A stretch of DNA of 64,000 nucleotides from the NCBI GenBank assembly GCA_040544425.1, contig JBEONO010000005.1, positions 124,001-188,000 on the forward strand. Reading direction: 5' to 3'. Positions 1-8,957 of this stretch are shown piece by piece. A program made the translations under genes and the position numbers. The stretch comes from Solimicrobium sp040544425 (lineage in GTDB: Bacteria > Pseudomonadota > Gammaproteobacteria > Burkholderiales > Burkholderiaceae_D). A model generated the notes under the pieces. That model was not told where the DNA came from. It did no database searches and saw nothing but the letters and a program-made list of their open reading frames with translations. How positions within the stretch are numbered: the stretch's first letter is position 1; each line of letters starts with the position of its first letter.

Positions 1-391
1 CGTCGCCGCAGGCTCCCATACATTCGCCCTCGACCAGGGTAAATTTATGATCGGCACTGGTTTCCTTGTAGTCGATACCCAGTTTCTGCTTCAGATAGTG
101 TGCGGCTTTTTCTCCGCCTGACAAGGCACACGGCAGATTGGTGCACACCGAGATCTTGAACTGACCGACCGGCTCGGTGTTATACATGTTGTAAAACGTC
201 GCCACTTCCTGGACCGCCACGGCTGGCATGCGCAGATAATCCGCCACTTCCTGCATCAATTCAGGTGACAGCCAACTCAGTTGATCCTGAGCGATAGCCA
301 GTGCCGCCATCACGGCAGACTGTCTTTGCTCATCGGGAAACTTGGCGATTTCGCGATCTATTTTTTTGTATGATTGCTCTGATAACAGCAT
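1..391 (-). CDS. nuoE: NADH-quinone oxidoreductase subunit E (partial, C-terminus cut by window edge)
   Basis: Peripheral-arm subunit of respiratory complex I that carries the N1a [2Fe-2S] cluster. I translated the minus strand from the ATG at 391; 130 complete codons lie in the window. The cluster motifs are visible: a CTNLPC (C-x4-C) segment near residue 90 and an ECMGAC (C-x3-C) segment at the window edge, so about 30 residues are missing compared with the usual 160. The gene is 38 bases downstream of nuoD on the same strand, in standard nuo order, so nuoF should follow beyond the left edge. The family call is secure; completeness cannot be judged. Confidence 0.93.
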   Translation of the reverse strand, partial: MLLSEQSYKKIDREIAKFPDEQRQSAVMAALAIAQDQLSWLSPELMQEVADYLRMPAVAVQEVATFYNMYNTEPVGQFKISVCTNLPCALSGGEKAAHYLKQKLGIDYKETSADHKFTLVEGECMGACGD

Positions 392-429
392 AAATTTAAC
401 CTTAAGTATTGACTGGTCCGACTCAAAAA

Positions 430-1683
430 TTACCGGTCGATTTCACCAAACACAATATCCTGCGTTCCAATAATCGTGACTGCATCCGCAATCATGTGGC
501 CTTTGGCCATTTCATTCAAACCCTGCAAATGCGGATAGCCCGGCGCGCGAATTTTCAGGCGGTAAGGTTTGTTGGCACCGTCTGAAATCAGATAAATGCC
601 GAACTCGCCTTTCGGATGTTCCACTGCCGCATACGCTTCGCTGGCTGGAATATGAAACCCTTCAGTGAACAATTTGAAGTGGTGAATCAACTCTTCCATA
701 TTCGACTTCATTCCGACCCGTGACGGTGGCGCAACTTTATGATTGTCAATAATCACCGGACCGGGATGATTGCGCAGCCATTCAACGCATTGCTTGATAA
801 TCTTGTTTGACTGACGCATCTCTTCGACACGCACCAGATAACGGTCATAGCTGTCGCCATTCACGCCAACCGGAATATCAAAGTCCAGCAAGTCGTAGAC
901 TTCATACGGCTGCTTCTTGCGCAAATCCCACTCAACACCGGATCCGCGCAGCATCGCGCCGGTGAAGCCCATCGCCTTGGCGCGCTCGGGACTGACCACA
1001 CCGATGCCGACCAGGCGCTGTTTCCAGATCCGGTTATCGGTCAGCAGGGTTTCATATTCGTCGACATAAGTCGGAAAGCGCACCGTGAAATCTTCAATGA
1101 AATCGAGCAGAGAGCCGCTGCGATTGTCATTCAACACCTGCATGGTTTTAGCGTTGCGATAGTCCGATGCCTGATATTGTGGCATGGTGTCCGACAAGTC
1201 ACGGTACACGCCACCCGGGCGGTAATAAGCAGCATGCATACGCGCGCCGGATACGGCTTCGTAGCAATCCATCAAATCTTCGCGCTCACGGAATGCATAC
1301 AGGAACACCGCCATCGCACCGACGTCCAATGCATGCGCGCCCAGCCACATCAGGTGATTGAGCAGTCGAGTGATTTCATCAAACATGACGCGGATATATT
1401 GCGCACGCAATGGCACTTCCAGACCGAGCATTTTTTCAATCGCCATCACATAGGCATGCTCGTTACACATCATGGAAACGTAGTCGAGACGATCCATGTA
1501 GGGAACTGATTGCAGGTAGGTTTTTTGTTCAGCCAATTTCTCGGTGGCGCGATGCAGCAGACCGATATGCGGGTCGGCGCGCTGGATGACTTCGCCGTCC
1601 AACTCCAGCACCAGACGCAATACACCATGCGCGGCCGGATGTTGCGGACCAAAGTTGAGCGTGTAATTTTTAATCTCAGCCAT
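430..1683 (-). CDS. nuoD: NADH-quinone oxidoreductase subunit D (49 kDa)
   Basis: Complex I subunit that, with NuoB, forms the quinone-binding site; related to the large subunit of NiFe hydrogenases but without the metal ligands. The 417-residue protein has the family start (NFGPQHPAAHGVLRLVLELDGE) and the GxGxxxRGSGVxWDLR-like segment around residue 245, and ends in the typical VFGEIDR. Length is normal for a stand-alone NuoD. It is separate from NuoC, unlike the NuoCD fusion of enterobacteria. The start has an AGAGG ribosome site about 6 bases upstream. It lies between nuoC and nuoE in one operon. Confidence 0.98.
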   Translation of the reverse strand: MAEIKNYTLNFGPQHPAAHGVLRLVLELDGEVIQRADPHIGLLHRATEKLAEQKTYLQSVPYMDRLDYVSMMCNEHAYVMAIEKMLGLEVPLRAQYIRVMFDEITRLLNHLMWLGAHALDVGAMAVFLYAFREREDLMDCYEAVSGARMHAAYYRPGGVYRDLSDTMPQYQASDYRNAKTMQVLNDNRSGSLLDFIEDFTVRFPTYVDEYETLLTDNRIWKQRLVGIGVVSPERAKAMGFTGAMLRGSGVEWDLRKKQPYEVYDLLDFDIPVGVNGDSYDRYLVRVEEMRQSNKIIKQCVEWLRNHPGPVIIDNHKVAPPSRVGMKSNMEELIHHFKLFTEGFHIPASEAYAAVEHPKGEFGIYLISDGANKPYRLKIRAPGYPHLQGLNEMAKGHMIADAVTIIGTQDIVFGEIDR

Positions 1684-1733
1684 TCAATACCTCTGTCATT
1701 AACCCAGATCGCAAGGCGACTTGGTGTTATCCA

Positions 1734-2327
1734 TTATTTTGCGTAATTTTCTTCACGAATAATTCGTGGCGTATTTTCACGAGGTTCGATCGTGATCGGT
1801 TGATAGACAACACGTTTTTGCTCTGCGTCGTAGCGCATTTCCACATACCCGGAAACGGGGAAATCTTTGCGGAATGGATGACCGATGAAACCATAGTCGG
1901 TCAGAATGCGGCGCAAATCGTTGTGACCATCGAACAAAATACCGAACAGATCAAAGGCTTCGCGTTCATACCAGTTGGCGGTTGACCAGATCTCGGTCAA
2001 TGAAGGCAGGATCGGCATTTCATCATCAGCCGCAAACACGCGCACGCGCAAACGCCAGTTGTTGGCGATCGACAGCAAATGCGACACGGCCGCAAATCGT
2101 TTGCCGGTCCAGCTGCCTTCGCCGTAGGTTAAATAGTCCACGCCGCACAAATCAATTAATTCTTCGAAGCGAGTTGACAGGCTGTCGCGCAATTCGGTCA
2201 TCACCGCCAGATAGTCGGCGTGGCCCACTACCAGAGTCAGCTCACCCAAGGCCTCGCTCAACTCAAAGGAGCGTGCGCCCATGATCGTGCGCACGGCCAG
2301 CTCAAGATTTTCTATTTTTGTCGTCAT
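1734..2327 (-). CDS. nuoC: NADH-quinone oxidoreductase subunit C (30 kDa)
   Basis: Hydrophilic connecting subunit of complex I. The 197-residue product contains the family signature in the segment WYEREAFDLFGILFDGHNDLRRIL (about residues 120-143), followed by the GHPFRKDFP motif, and ends with the R-x-ENYAK type tail seen in betaproteobacterial NuoC. Size matches the family. It lies 29 bases downstream of nuoB and 50 upstream of nuoD on the same strand. Nothing unusual was noticed. Confidence 0.98.
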   Translation of the reverse strand: MTTKIENLELAVRTIMGARSFELSEALGELTLVVGHADYLAVMTELRDSLSTRFEELIDLCGVDYLTYGEGSWTGKRFAAVSHLLSIANNWRLRVRVFAADDEMPILPSLTEIWSTANWYEREAFDLFGILFDGHNDLRRILTDYGFIGHPFRKDFPVSGYVEMRYDAEQKRVVYQPITIEPRENTPRIIREENYAK

Positions 2328-2356
2328 TTTTTATAACCCAGCAAAACACTGCAAAA

Positions 2357-2833
2357 TCAGCGAGCAATGGTGTTCGTACGTTTAATTTTATTTTGCAACT
2401 GCATCACACCATACAGCAGTGCTTCTGCCGTCGGAGGACAGCCAGGCACATAGATATCGACCGGAACAATGCGGTCGCAACCGCGCACTACGGAGTAGGA
2501 GTAATGATAATAACCGCCGCCGTTGGCGCAGGAACCCATGGAAATTACCCAGCGCGGTTCGGCCATCTGGTCATAGACTTTGCGTAAAGCGGGCGCCATT
2601 TTGTTGCACAGGGTACCGGCAACGATCATCAGATCGGACTGACGCGGAGAAGGACGGAACACCACGCCGAAACGATCCAGATCGTAACGTGCCGCGCCGG
2701 CATGCATCATTTCTACCGCACAGCACGCCAGACCGAAAGTCATCGGCCACATCGAGCCGGTGCGCGTCCAATTGATCAGTTTGTCTGCAGTGGTCGTGAC
2801 AAAACCTTCGTTTAATATGCCTTCGATTGACAT
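2357..2833 (-). CDS. nuoB: NADH-quinone oxidoreductase subunit B (PSST)
   Basis: Complex I subunit that binds the terminal cluster N2, the direct electron donor to ubiquinone. The 158-residue protein has the expected four ligands: the tandem Cys37-Cys38 in GLACCAVEMM, Cys102 in GSCANGGGYY and Cys132 in PGCPPTAEALLYG. It is of normal length and sits between nuoA and nuoC. The match to betaproteobacterial NuoB is near complete. Confidence 0.98.
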   Translation of the reverse strand: MSIEGILNEGFVTTTADKLINWTRTGSMWPMTFGLACCAVEMMHAGAARYDLDRFGVVFRPSPRQSDLMIVAGTLCNKMAPALRKVYDQMAEPRWVISMGSCANGGGYYHYSYSVVRGCDRIVPVDIYVPGCPPTAEALLYGVMQLQNKIKRTNTIAR

Positions 2834-2906
2834 AGCACTTACCTTTTGCCTGAGCTTTAAATTTTGCTTGTTTTACTTATTTTTTACTGCTGATGCACCG
2901 GGAAGA

Positions 2907-3266
2907 CTATTCCCAATCCAGCGCGCCTTTTTTCCAGATGTACCAAAAGCCGACACCGAATTCAAGGATGAATCCCAACATGATTAAAAATCCGGTCCAG
3001 CCCAGCTCATGCTGCGCCACGGCCCAGGGGAAGAAAAATGCAGTTTCAAGATCGAACAGAATGAACAGGATTGCGACGAGGTAGTAGCGCACGTCAAACT
3101 TCATGCGCGCATCTTCAAACGCTTCGAAACCACATTCATAAGGAGATAATTTTTGCGCGTCTGGTTTAAACGGACCGATCAGACGTCCAAGGACTTGAGG
3201 GACAACGCCGACCAGGATGCCGACGATAATAAATAACAAGACGGGAAAATAATTTTCGAGGTTCAC
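2907..3266 (-). CDS. nuoA: NADH-quinone oxidoreductase subunit A
   Basis: Small membrane subunit of complex I with three hydrophobic helices. It has the family core SPYECGFEAFEDARMKFDVRYYL and ends in KKGALDWE. The open frame reaches a TTG at 3281, but a GTG at 3266 gives the family N-terminus (M)NLENYFPVLLF and the usual 119 residues, so I chose that. Neither start has a strong ribosome site. It is the first nuo gene; upstream on the same strand are a tRNA-Leu and secG, so the genes may be co-transcribed or have a promoter in the roughly 130 bases between the tRNA and nuoA. Confidence 0.93.
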   Translation of the reverse strand: MNLENYFPVLLFIIVGILVGVVPQVLGRLIGPFKPDAQKLSPYECGFEAFEDARMKFDVRYYLVAILFILFDLETAFFFPWAVAQHELGWTGFLIMLGFILEFGVGFWYIWKKGALDWE

Positions 3267-3297
3267 GATTGAGCAAGCCAAAAGGGTTAAAGGCCCT

Positions 3298-3339
3298 AGA
3301 TACCGGTGTCAGGATACTGGTGTCTAGATACAGGTCCAT
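3298..3339. repeat. Three imperfect 14-bp tandem repeats in the nuoA leader
   Basis: Between the tRNA-Leu gene and nuoA the sequence repeats an AGATACCGGTGTC-like unit three times with a 14-base period (starting near 3298, 3312 and 3326). A further inverted partner (AGTATCTAGA) borders the tRNA 3' end near 3386-3395, so the leader can fold in several ways. I recognise no known motif; this could be slippage or a regulatory or processing site of the nuo transcript. Confidence 0.45.
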
Positions 3340-3395
3340 TATTCGTTCCTACTGTCCTACTTATAGTCTCTAGTTTCAAAAAACTAGTATCTAGA

Positions 3396-3480
3396 TGGTG
3401 CCGACGACGAGACTCGAACTCGTACAGCTTTCGCCACTACCCCCTCAAGATAGCGTGTCTACCAATTTCACCACGTCGGC
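3396..3480 (-). tRNA. leuU: tRNA-Leu (anticodon GAG)
   Basis: The reverse complement folds as a class II tRNA. The acceptor arm GCCGACG pairs with CGTCGGC, the discriminator is A and CCA is encoded. The D arm has GGTGAAATTGGTAGACAC, the anticodon stem CTATC pairs with GGTAG (one T-G pair) around loop TTGAGGG, giving anticodon GAG. A variable arm follows, then a TTCGAGTC T loop. At 85 nt it fits tRNA-Leu. It lies between secG and nuoA on the same strand, a placement I recall from other betaproteobacteria. Confidence 0.96.
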
Positions 3481-3583
3481 ATTTTACTTACACTTCAATT
3501 AAGTCCGGTATTCTACTTGATCAGGAGTAATTGTTCAACGCACAATCACCTTAAAACCGAGAAAACTGGACCCGATTCCGAGC

Positions 3584-4000
3584 TTATTTTGGTATCTGGT
3601 CTGCGTGACCTGCACTACTTGCAGGTTTAGCTGCAGAAACTGGTGCTGCACCTGCTGGCGCTGCCTGCTTCGGCGCTGTTACCACGCCTGGCGCAACCGG
3701 CACTTCCTCAGTTGCCTTGGGCTGGGTCAAGTTGTCCATCACGCTGTTTGACGGTGCAGTATGTCTGTTACCAAGATAGGCTAAACCCAGGGTTGCTGCA
3801 AAAAATATCGTCGCTGCGATTGCCGTTGCCTTGGACAGGAAACTTGATGAACCAGTCGCACCAAACAAACTGCCTGATGCACCAGAGCCAAACGCTGCGC
3901 CCATGTCAGCACCTTTGCCATGTTGAACAAGCACCAAACCAATCACTACCAATGCCGCCATCACCTGAATTGCCACTACCAATGAAAATATAGAGTTCAT
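3584..4000 (-). CDS. secG: Preprotein translocase subunit SecG
   Basis: Accessory inner-membrane subunit of the SecYEG channel. The 138-residue protein has two hydrophobic helices (about residues 5-25 and 57-75) joined by the family loop LVQHGKGADMGAAFGSGASGSLFGATGSSSFLSKATA. After residue 85 comes a long Ala/Pro/Val-rich tail (PVAPGVVTAPKQAAPAG and on), typical of betaproteobacterial SecG and absent from the short E. coli protein. It is 66 bases downstream of tpiA and upstream of the tRNA-Leu on the same strand. Confidence 0.97.
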   Translation of the reverse strand: MNSIFSLVVAIQVMAALVVIGLVLVQHGKGADMGAAFGSGASGSLFGATGSSSFLSKATAIAATIFFAATLGLAYLGNRHTAPSNSVMDNLTQPKATEEVPVAPGVVTAPKQAAPAGAAPVSAAKPASSAGHADQIPK

Positions 4001-4066
4001 TTAACAACCTAAAAAATTAAAATTTGCACACGGTTGTGTGCATCAATACTGCAAAAATTACACCGA

Positions 4067-4837
4067 TCACGCGTTAGCCTCGTGCGCCGCCGCGATGATA
4101 CCCAAAAAATCAGCTGACTTCAGCGACGCGCCGCCGATCAAGCCGCCATCAATGTCCGGCATCGCCAACAATGAAGCTGCATTGTCCGGCTTCATGCTGC
4201 CGCCGTATAAAATTTGAATTCGCCGCGCCACATCCGCGTCAAATCCGGCAATCTGCGCACGCAAATAAGCATGAACCCGTTGCGCCATTTCAGGCGTTGC
4301 GGTTACTCCGGTACCGATTGCCCAGACCGGCTCGTAGGCTACCACAACATTCTTTAACGCGTTTTGACCAATTGCCTGCAAAACCACGGTGAGCTGACGG
4401 GCTACCACCTGCTCGGTCTCACCGGCTTTACGCTCCAGCAAGGTCTCGCCGACACAAATAATCGGCACGATGCCCAACTCCAGCAAGCGCAAGGCCTTAC
4501 CCGCCACCAGCTCATCAGATTCAGCATGATAAGTGCGACGTTCAGAATGCCCAACGATCGTATAGAAGCAGGAAAAGTCTTTCAGCATGGATGCCGAAGT
4601 TTCGCCCGTATAGGCGCCGCCGGTCTGATGCGACACGTCCTGACCGCCCCATCGGATTACCGAATTGTGCAGAGCCGATTGAGCCTGGGCCAGATAGGGT
4701 GCCGGAACACAGACTGCCACGTCACATGCCAACTCGGCCGCCAAACCGCTTTGCAATTCAGATAACAGCGCCGCATTGCTTGCCAGGCTGCCATTCATTT
4801 TCCAATTACCAGCGATCAATGGGCGACGATGTTCCAT
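4067..4837 (-). CDS. tpiA: Triosephosphate isomerase
   Basis: Interconverts dihydroxyacetone phosphate and glyceraldehyde 3-phosphate in the cytoplasm. From the ATG at 4837 the product is 256 residues: NWKMNG with Lys13, the VGHSERR catalytic His97, the AYEPVWAIGTG catalytic Glu169 and the phosphate-binding ILYGGSMKPDN and GGLIGGASL segments. The frame is open to 4879, but the 4837 start has a GGAAGG ribosome site 7 bases upstream and fits the family N-terminus, so the longer form was rejected. Probably the first gene of the tpiA-secG-tRNA-nuo unit. Confidence 0.98.
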   Translation of the reverse strand: MEHRRPLIAGNWKMNGSLASNAALLSELQSGLAAELACDVAVCVPAPYLAQAQSALHNSVIRWGGQDVSHQTGGAYTGETSASMLKDFSCFYTIVGHSERRTYHAESDELVAGKALRLLELGIVPIICVGETLLERKAGETEQVVARQLTVVLQAIGQNALKNVVVAYEPVWAIGTGVTATPEMAQRVHAYLRAQIAGFDADVARRIQILYGGSMKPDNAASLLAMPDIDGGLIGGASLKSADFLGIIAAAHEANA

Positions 4838-5090
4838 CCAAACCTTCCGCTTTTTGTCTTCACTTAAATAACTCGACATTCTAGCTTGCAGGGGTAAATA
4901 CGGTCAAACTCTCTGACCAGTTAATCAGAGAAATTGCTATTTATTTGCTACTCAATCCCCAATTTCTGGTCAGATCGGCATTATTTTGGGCTGAAATCAG
5001 GTTAAAGCTTCAGGTGACAGGACAATTACCGAATTGCCTGCCGCCGCAATTACAGTAGGCAAAAGTTAAATTGCCCAGGTGATTAATCTG

Positions 5091-6077
5091 CTATGCACCC
5101 ATATCCAAAACAATCTTCCCGATGTGCTCGCTGCTCTCCATTAACGCATGCGCCTGCGCCGCATCTTCATAGGCAAAGGTTTGATAAATAACCGGTTTGA
5201 TTTTTCCCGATTCCAGCAGCGGCCAAATGTGTTGCTGGAGTTTTTGCGCAATCGCATATTTAAAATCTACGGATCTGGCGCGCAAGGTTGACCCGGTTAC
5301 TGTCAGGCGACGCCGCATGATTGCACTCATATCCAACTGCGAGGTCGCTCCGCCCAACAAAGCAATAACCACAATCCGGCCATCATCGGCAAGGCAACTG
5401 ATTTCCCGGTTGGTGTACTCGCCCGCCACCATGTCCAACACCACATCCACACCCCGCCCCTCGGTCAACTCTTTCACCACCGCGACAAAATCTTCCGTCT
5501 TGTAATTAATCCCGCGCGCCGCCCCGAGCGCCTCGCAAGCCAGCGCCTTGTCTTTGCTGCCGGCAGTAGCAAACACGCGATGCCCCAGGGCAGTCGCCAT
5601 CTGAATCGCGGTCACACCAATACCGGAAGTGCCACCCTGAACTAATAAAGTTTCAGCTCCAGTTAATTTGGCGCGATCAAACACATTGCTCCAGACCGTA
5701 AAAAAATTTTCCGGCAGCACCGCAGCCTGAACCGCAGTTAAATTTTTCGGTATCGGCAAACATTGCTTAAGCGGCGCGGCACAATACTGCGCATACCCGC
5801 CACCGGCAACCAGTGCACAAACCAGATCACCGACGGCAAATCCGCTCGCACCCAAATCACCCGCAACGATCTCCCCCGCCACTTCCAGTCCAGGAATATC
5901 GGATTCTCCCGCTGGCGCCGGATAAGCGCCTTTACGCTGAAAAACGTCGGGACGATTGATCCCGGCGGCGTGTACTTTGATCAGCACTTCACCACTGCGC
6001 AGAACCGGCATTGGCCGCTCACACACCTGCAACACTTCAGGGCCGCCAGGCTTTACTATTTCAATCGCTCGCATCAT
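5091..6077 (-). CDS. NAD(P)H-quinone oxidoreductase, zinc-free MDR family
   Basis: Medium-chain dehydrogenase/reductase of the PIG3/quinone reductase type, expected to pass electrons from NADPH to quinones. Seen: an N-terminal GroES-like domain (VKPGGPEVLQ...GEVLIKVHAAGINRPDVFQRKG) and the NADPH-binding fold with VQGGTSGIGVTAIQMA (about residues 140-155). No structural zinc cysteines were seen. I start it at the ATG pair at 6077/6074, behind a GGAG site 5-8 bases away; the longer frame to 6119 would run into the pnp terminator. It follows pnp by 74 bases on the same strand, so it may be read by terminator readthrough or its own promoter. Confidence 0.9.
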   Translation of the reverse strand: MMRAIEIVKPGGPEVLQVCERPMPVLRSGEVLIKVHAAGINRPDVFQRKGAYPAPAGESDIPGLEVAGEIVAGDLGASGFAVGDLVCALVAGGGYAQYCAAPLKQCLPIPKNLTAVQAAVLPENFFTVWSNVFDRAKLTGAETLLVQGGTSGIGVTAIQMATALGHRVFATAGSKDKALACEALGAARGINYKTEDFVAVVKELTEGRGVDVVLDMVAGEYTNREISCLADDGRIVVIALLGGATSQLDMSAIMRRRLTVTGSTLRARSVDFKYAIAQKLQQHIWPLLESGKIKPVIYQTFAYEDAAQAHALMESSEHIGKIVLDMGA

Positions 6078-6096
6078 TTTTTCTCCAATAGACCAA

Positions 6097-6129
6097 TAAA
6101 AAAACGCCCATGTTTGCACATGAGCGTTT
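6097..6129 (-). terminator. Intrinsic terminator downstream of pnp
   Basis: On the minus strand a 12-bp stem (AAACGCTCATGT with ACATGGGCGTTT, loop GCAA) is followed by a run of T, 22 bases past the pnp stop codon. It overlaps the leader of the next gene, which starts at 6077. Confidence 0.85.
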
Positions 6130-6151
6130 CACTTGACAGCATCACGCGCAA

Positions 6152-8275
6152 TTACTGCGGTGTGTCACCTTCAACGACCGCCGGGGCCGGAGCATTGTCT
6201 GCTGCCGCAGCTTTCATCGACAGTTTCAAACGACCGCGGTCATCGGTTTCCAGGACTTTCACGCGCACTACCTGACCTTCTTTGAGGTAGTCAGCAACCG
6301 CATTGACGCGCTCGCTGGCGATCTGGCTGATATGCAGCAAGCCATCTTTACCTGGCAAGACTTGAACGATCGCGCCGAAATCCAATAATTTCAACACGGT
6401 GCCTTCGTAGACTTTACCGACTTCGACTTCAGCAGTAATTTCCTGAATCCGACGGCAAGCTTCCTGACCTGCAGCAGCATCGACAGAAGCAATCGTCACA
6501 ACACCTTCATCACTGATATCGATCTGTGTGCCGGTTTCTTCAGTCAAGGCACGAATCACGGCGCCGCCTTTACCGATGACATCGCGAATTTTTTCAGGAT
6601 TGATTTTGATTGTGATCAGGCGCGGTGCGAAATCAGACAATTCCACTTTCCCTTGCGGTACGGCGGCTTCCATTTTTTCCAGAATATGCAAACGGCCTTC
6701 TTTAGCCTGAGCCAAAGCGACGTGCATGATTTCTTTGGTGATGCCCTGGATTTTGATATCCATCTGCAAAGCGGTAATACCGTTCTTGGTACCGGCAACT
6801 TTGAAGTCCATGTCGCCGAGGTGATCTTCATCACCCAGAATGTCAGTCAGGACCGCAAACTTGTTACCGTCTTTGATCAGGCCCATCGCAATACCGGCGA
6901 CGTGCGCCTTGACTGGCACACCGGCATCCATCAGTGCCAGACAGCCACCGCACACTGATGCCATGGATGAGGAACCGTTAGATTCAGTAATTTCAGACAC
7001 CAGACGCACTGAGTAGCTGAAGTCAGCAACATCAGGCAATACTGCTTCCAGAGCACGCTTGGCCAAACGACCATGACCGATTTCACGGCGCTTTGGGGTG
7101 CCGACGCGACCAGTTTCACCAGTTGCAAACGGAGGCATATTGTAATGCAGCATGAAGCGGTCTGAATATTCGCCCATCAGGGCATCAATTTTTTGTTCGT
7201 CGCGTGATGTACCCAGAGTCGCGATTACCAGAGCCTGTGTTTCACCACGAGTGAACAATGCCGTGCCGTGGGTCCGTGGCAATACGCCGGTGCGAATTGA
7301 GATTGGGCGCACGGTACGGGTATCACGACCGTCGATACGCGGTTCGCCGTCCAGGATCTGGGAGCGAACAATTTTTGATTCCAGATCGAACAGGATATTG
7401 CCCAATTCAACTGAATCGATATCATGATCAGCCAGCGCAGTGTTGACAGCAGATGTTGCCGCTTTCAGTTTGTGAGTACGCGCCTGCTTTTCCTTGATTT
7501 GATACGCTTCGCGCAGCAATGGTTCAGCGATCGCGCCAACCTTGGCAATGAGCTCTTCATTTTTTGGAGCTGGTGCCCATTCAACCAAAGGCTTGCCGCC
7601 TTTTTCTACCAATTCATGGATCGCATCGATCACCACACGCATTTGAGTATGACCAAACACCACGCCGCCCAACATGATTTCTTCGGACAGTTGTTTGGCA
7701 TCGGACTCGACCATCAGCACAGCTGATTCAGTACCGGCAACGACCAGATCCATCAACGAATCTTTCAATTGAGCCGCATTCGGGTTCAATACATATTCGC
7801 CATTGATGTAGCCGACACGGGCCGCACCCAACGGACCGTCAAATGGAATACCTGACACGCACAAGGCAGCAGAGGCGCCGATCATGGCGGCGATATCCGG
7901 ATCAATATCCGGATTGACGGACAGAACGTGAATGACGACCTGCACTTCATTCATATAACCATCTGGGAACAGAGGACGAATTGGGCGATCAATCAGACGG
8001 GAGGTCAGCGTTTCTTTTTCTGACGGGCGGCCTTCACGCTTGAAGAAACCACCAGGGATACGACCTGCCGCATAGGATTTCTCCAGGTAATCGACTGTCA
8101 ATGGGAAAAAATCTTGCCCAGGTTTGACATCTTTCTTGGCAACCACGGTCGCCAGCACAACGGTATCTTCCATCGACACCAATACGGCGCCGCTGGCTTG
8201 ACGAGCAATTTCACCTGTTTCCAGGGTGACGCTATGTTGTCCATACTGAAAAGTTTTGGTAATTTTATTAAACAC
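6152..8275 (-). CDS. pnp: Polyribonucleotide nucleotidyltransferase (PNPase)
   Basis: Phosphorolytic 3'-5' exoribonuclease of the RNA degradosome. The 707-residue protein has two RNase PH-like domains (the first with GRIPGGFFKREGRPSEKE, the second with the LVIATLGTSRDEQK and GEYSDRFMLHYNMPPFATGE motifs), a KH domain (IGKGGAVIRALTEETG, about residue 565) and a C-terminal S1 domain (GTVLKLLDFGAIVQVLPGKDGLLH). The start is GTG, 12 bases after an AAAGGAC site; the N-terminus (M)FNKITKTFQYGQH fits the family. The leader holds a perfect palindrome GGTCAATATTGACC (8295-8308), possibly linked to the RNase III-dependent autocontrol known for pnp in E. coli. Downstream of rpsO as usual. Confidence 0.98.
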   Translation of the reverse strand: MFNKITKTFQYGQHSVTLETGEIARQASGAVLVSMEDTVVLATVVAKKDVKPGQDFFPLTVDYLEKSYAAGRIPGGFFKREGRPSEKETLTSRLIDRPIRPLFPDGYMNEVQVVIHVLSVNPDIDPDIAAMIGASAALCVSGIPFDGPLGAARVGYINGEYVLNPNAAQLKDSLMDLVVAGTESAVLMVESDAKQLSEEIMLGGVVFGHTQMRVVIDAIHELVEKGGKPLVEWAPAPKNEELIAKVGAIAEPLLREAYQIKEKQARTHKLKAATSAVNTALADHDIDSVELGNILFDLESKIVRSQILDGEPRIDGRDTRTVRPISIRTGVLPRTHGTALFTRGETQALVIATLGTSRDEQKIDALMGEYSDRFMLHYNMPPFATGETGRVGTPKRREIGHGRLAKRALEAVLPDVADFSYSVRLVSEITESNGSSSMASVCGGCLALMDAGVPVKAHVAGIAMGLIKDGNKFAVLTDILGDEDHLGDMDFKVAGTKNGITALQMDIKIQGITKEIMHVALAQAKEGRLHILEKMEAAVPQGKVELSDFAPRLITIKINPEKIRDVIGKGGAVIRALTEETGTQIDISDEGVVTIASVDAAAGQEACRRIQEITAEVEVGKVYEGTVLKLLDFGAIVQVLPGKDGLLHISQIASERVNAVADYLKEGQVVRVKVLETDDRGRLKLSMKAAAADNAPAPAVVEGDTPQ

Positions 8276-8401
8276 AATGTGTCCTTTCTAATTGGTCAAT
8301 ATTGACCTTGCCGACAGAATTCCAGGTGCTGTCGTTCACCTCACAACGGGCTGGCATCAACGCTGACAGCCTTACTACGTAATTCACAAAATCTACAATG
8401 C

Positions 8402-8433
8402 AAAAAGCCCGCATCAGAAAACTGATACAGGCT
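8402..8433 (-). terminator. Intrinsic terminator between rpsO and pnp
   Basis: On the minus strand AGCCTGTATCAG pairs with CTGATGCGGGCT over 12 bp with a TTTT loop, followed by TTTTT. It lies 34 bases past the rpsO stop, so pnp is likely read partly by readthrough and partly from its own promoter in 8276-8400. Confidence 0.88.
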
Positions 8434-8466
8434 TTCAGGCGCTAACAAAAAATGCCAAGCGTGGTA

Positions 8467-8736
8467 TTACTTACGCAGACCAAGTTTAACGATCAGATCG
8501 CGGTAACGTACTGAATCTTTACCTTTCAGGTAAGACAGCAGGCTTTTACGGCGATTTACCATCATGATCAAACCACGACGTGAGTGGTGATCTTTGGAAT
8601 GTGCTTTAAAGTGGGTATTTAAATCGTTGATCCGGGCGGTCAACAAAGCCACTTGAACTTCAGGAGAACCTGTGTCGTTGGCGGCACGTGCATTATCAGC
8701 AACAATCGCTGCTTTTGCTTGTTTTTCAATAGTCAT
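8467..8736 (-). CDS. rpsO: 30S ribosomal protein S15
   Basis: Primary 16S rRNA-binding protein of the small subunit. The 89-residue product shows the family core DTGSPEVQVALLTARINDLNTHFKAHSKDHHSRRGLIMMVNRRKSLLSYLK and ends in KLGLRK. Length is exactly normal. The start has a strong GAGGAAG site. It precedes pnp on the same strand, the order found across proteobacteria, where S15 represses its own translation; no specific operator was assigned here. Confidence 0.99.
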   Translation of the reverse strand: MTIEKQAKAAIVADNARAANDTGSPEVQVALLTARINDLNTHFKAHSKDHHSRRGLIMMVNRRKSLLSYLKGKDSVRYRDLIVKLGLRK

Positions 8737-8813
8737 GATACTTCCTCAACATGCGATATAAAGAGTCAGGAGGTGATTTCCCTCTGTATTGACCCAGATA
8801 ATATCGTGATTAA

Positions 8814-8845
8814 TCAATAAAATAACCGGCAGGAATACCGGTTAG
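8814..8845 (-). terminator. Probable intrinsic terminator between leuA and rpsO
   Basis: On the minus strand AACCGG and CCGGTT form a 6-bp stem with an 8-base loop, followed by ATTTTATTG. The T run is interrupted, so efficiency is uncertain. Confidence 0.6.
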
Positions 8846-8917
8846 GTGCGAGATTGTAATGGAAAACGCAGTGCAACACAAACTATTTATGGACACGCGG
8901 ATTATAAGTTTCCACGT

Positions 8918-8943
8918 CATTCCCGCCTGAAATCGCGGGAATG
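8918..8943. repeat. REP-like palindrome (copy 1)
   Basis: CATTCCCGC and GCGGGAATG form a 9-bp perfect stem around CTGAAATC, just after the leuA stop. Similar TTCCCGC...GCGGGAA hairpins occur at 37621-37652 and 61134-61157, each just outside a gene end. Confidence 0.6.
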
Positions 8944-8957
8944 GCGACATGCCTCAT

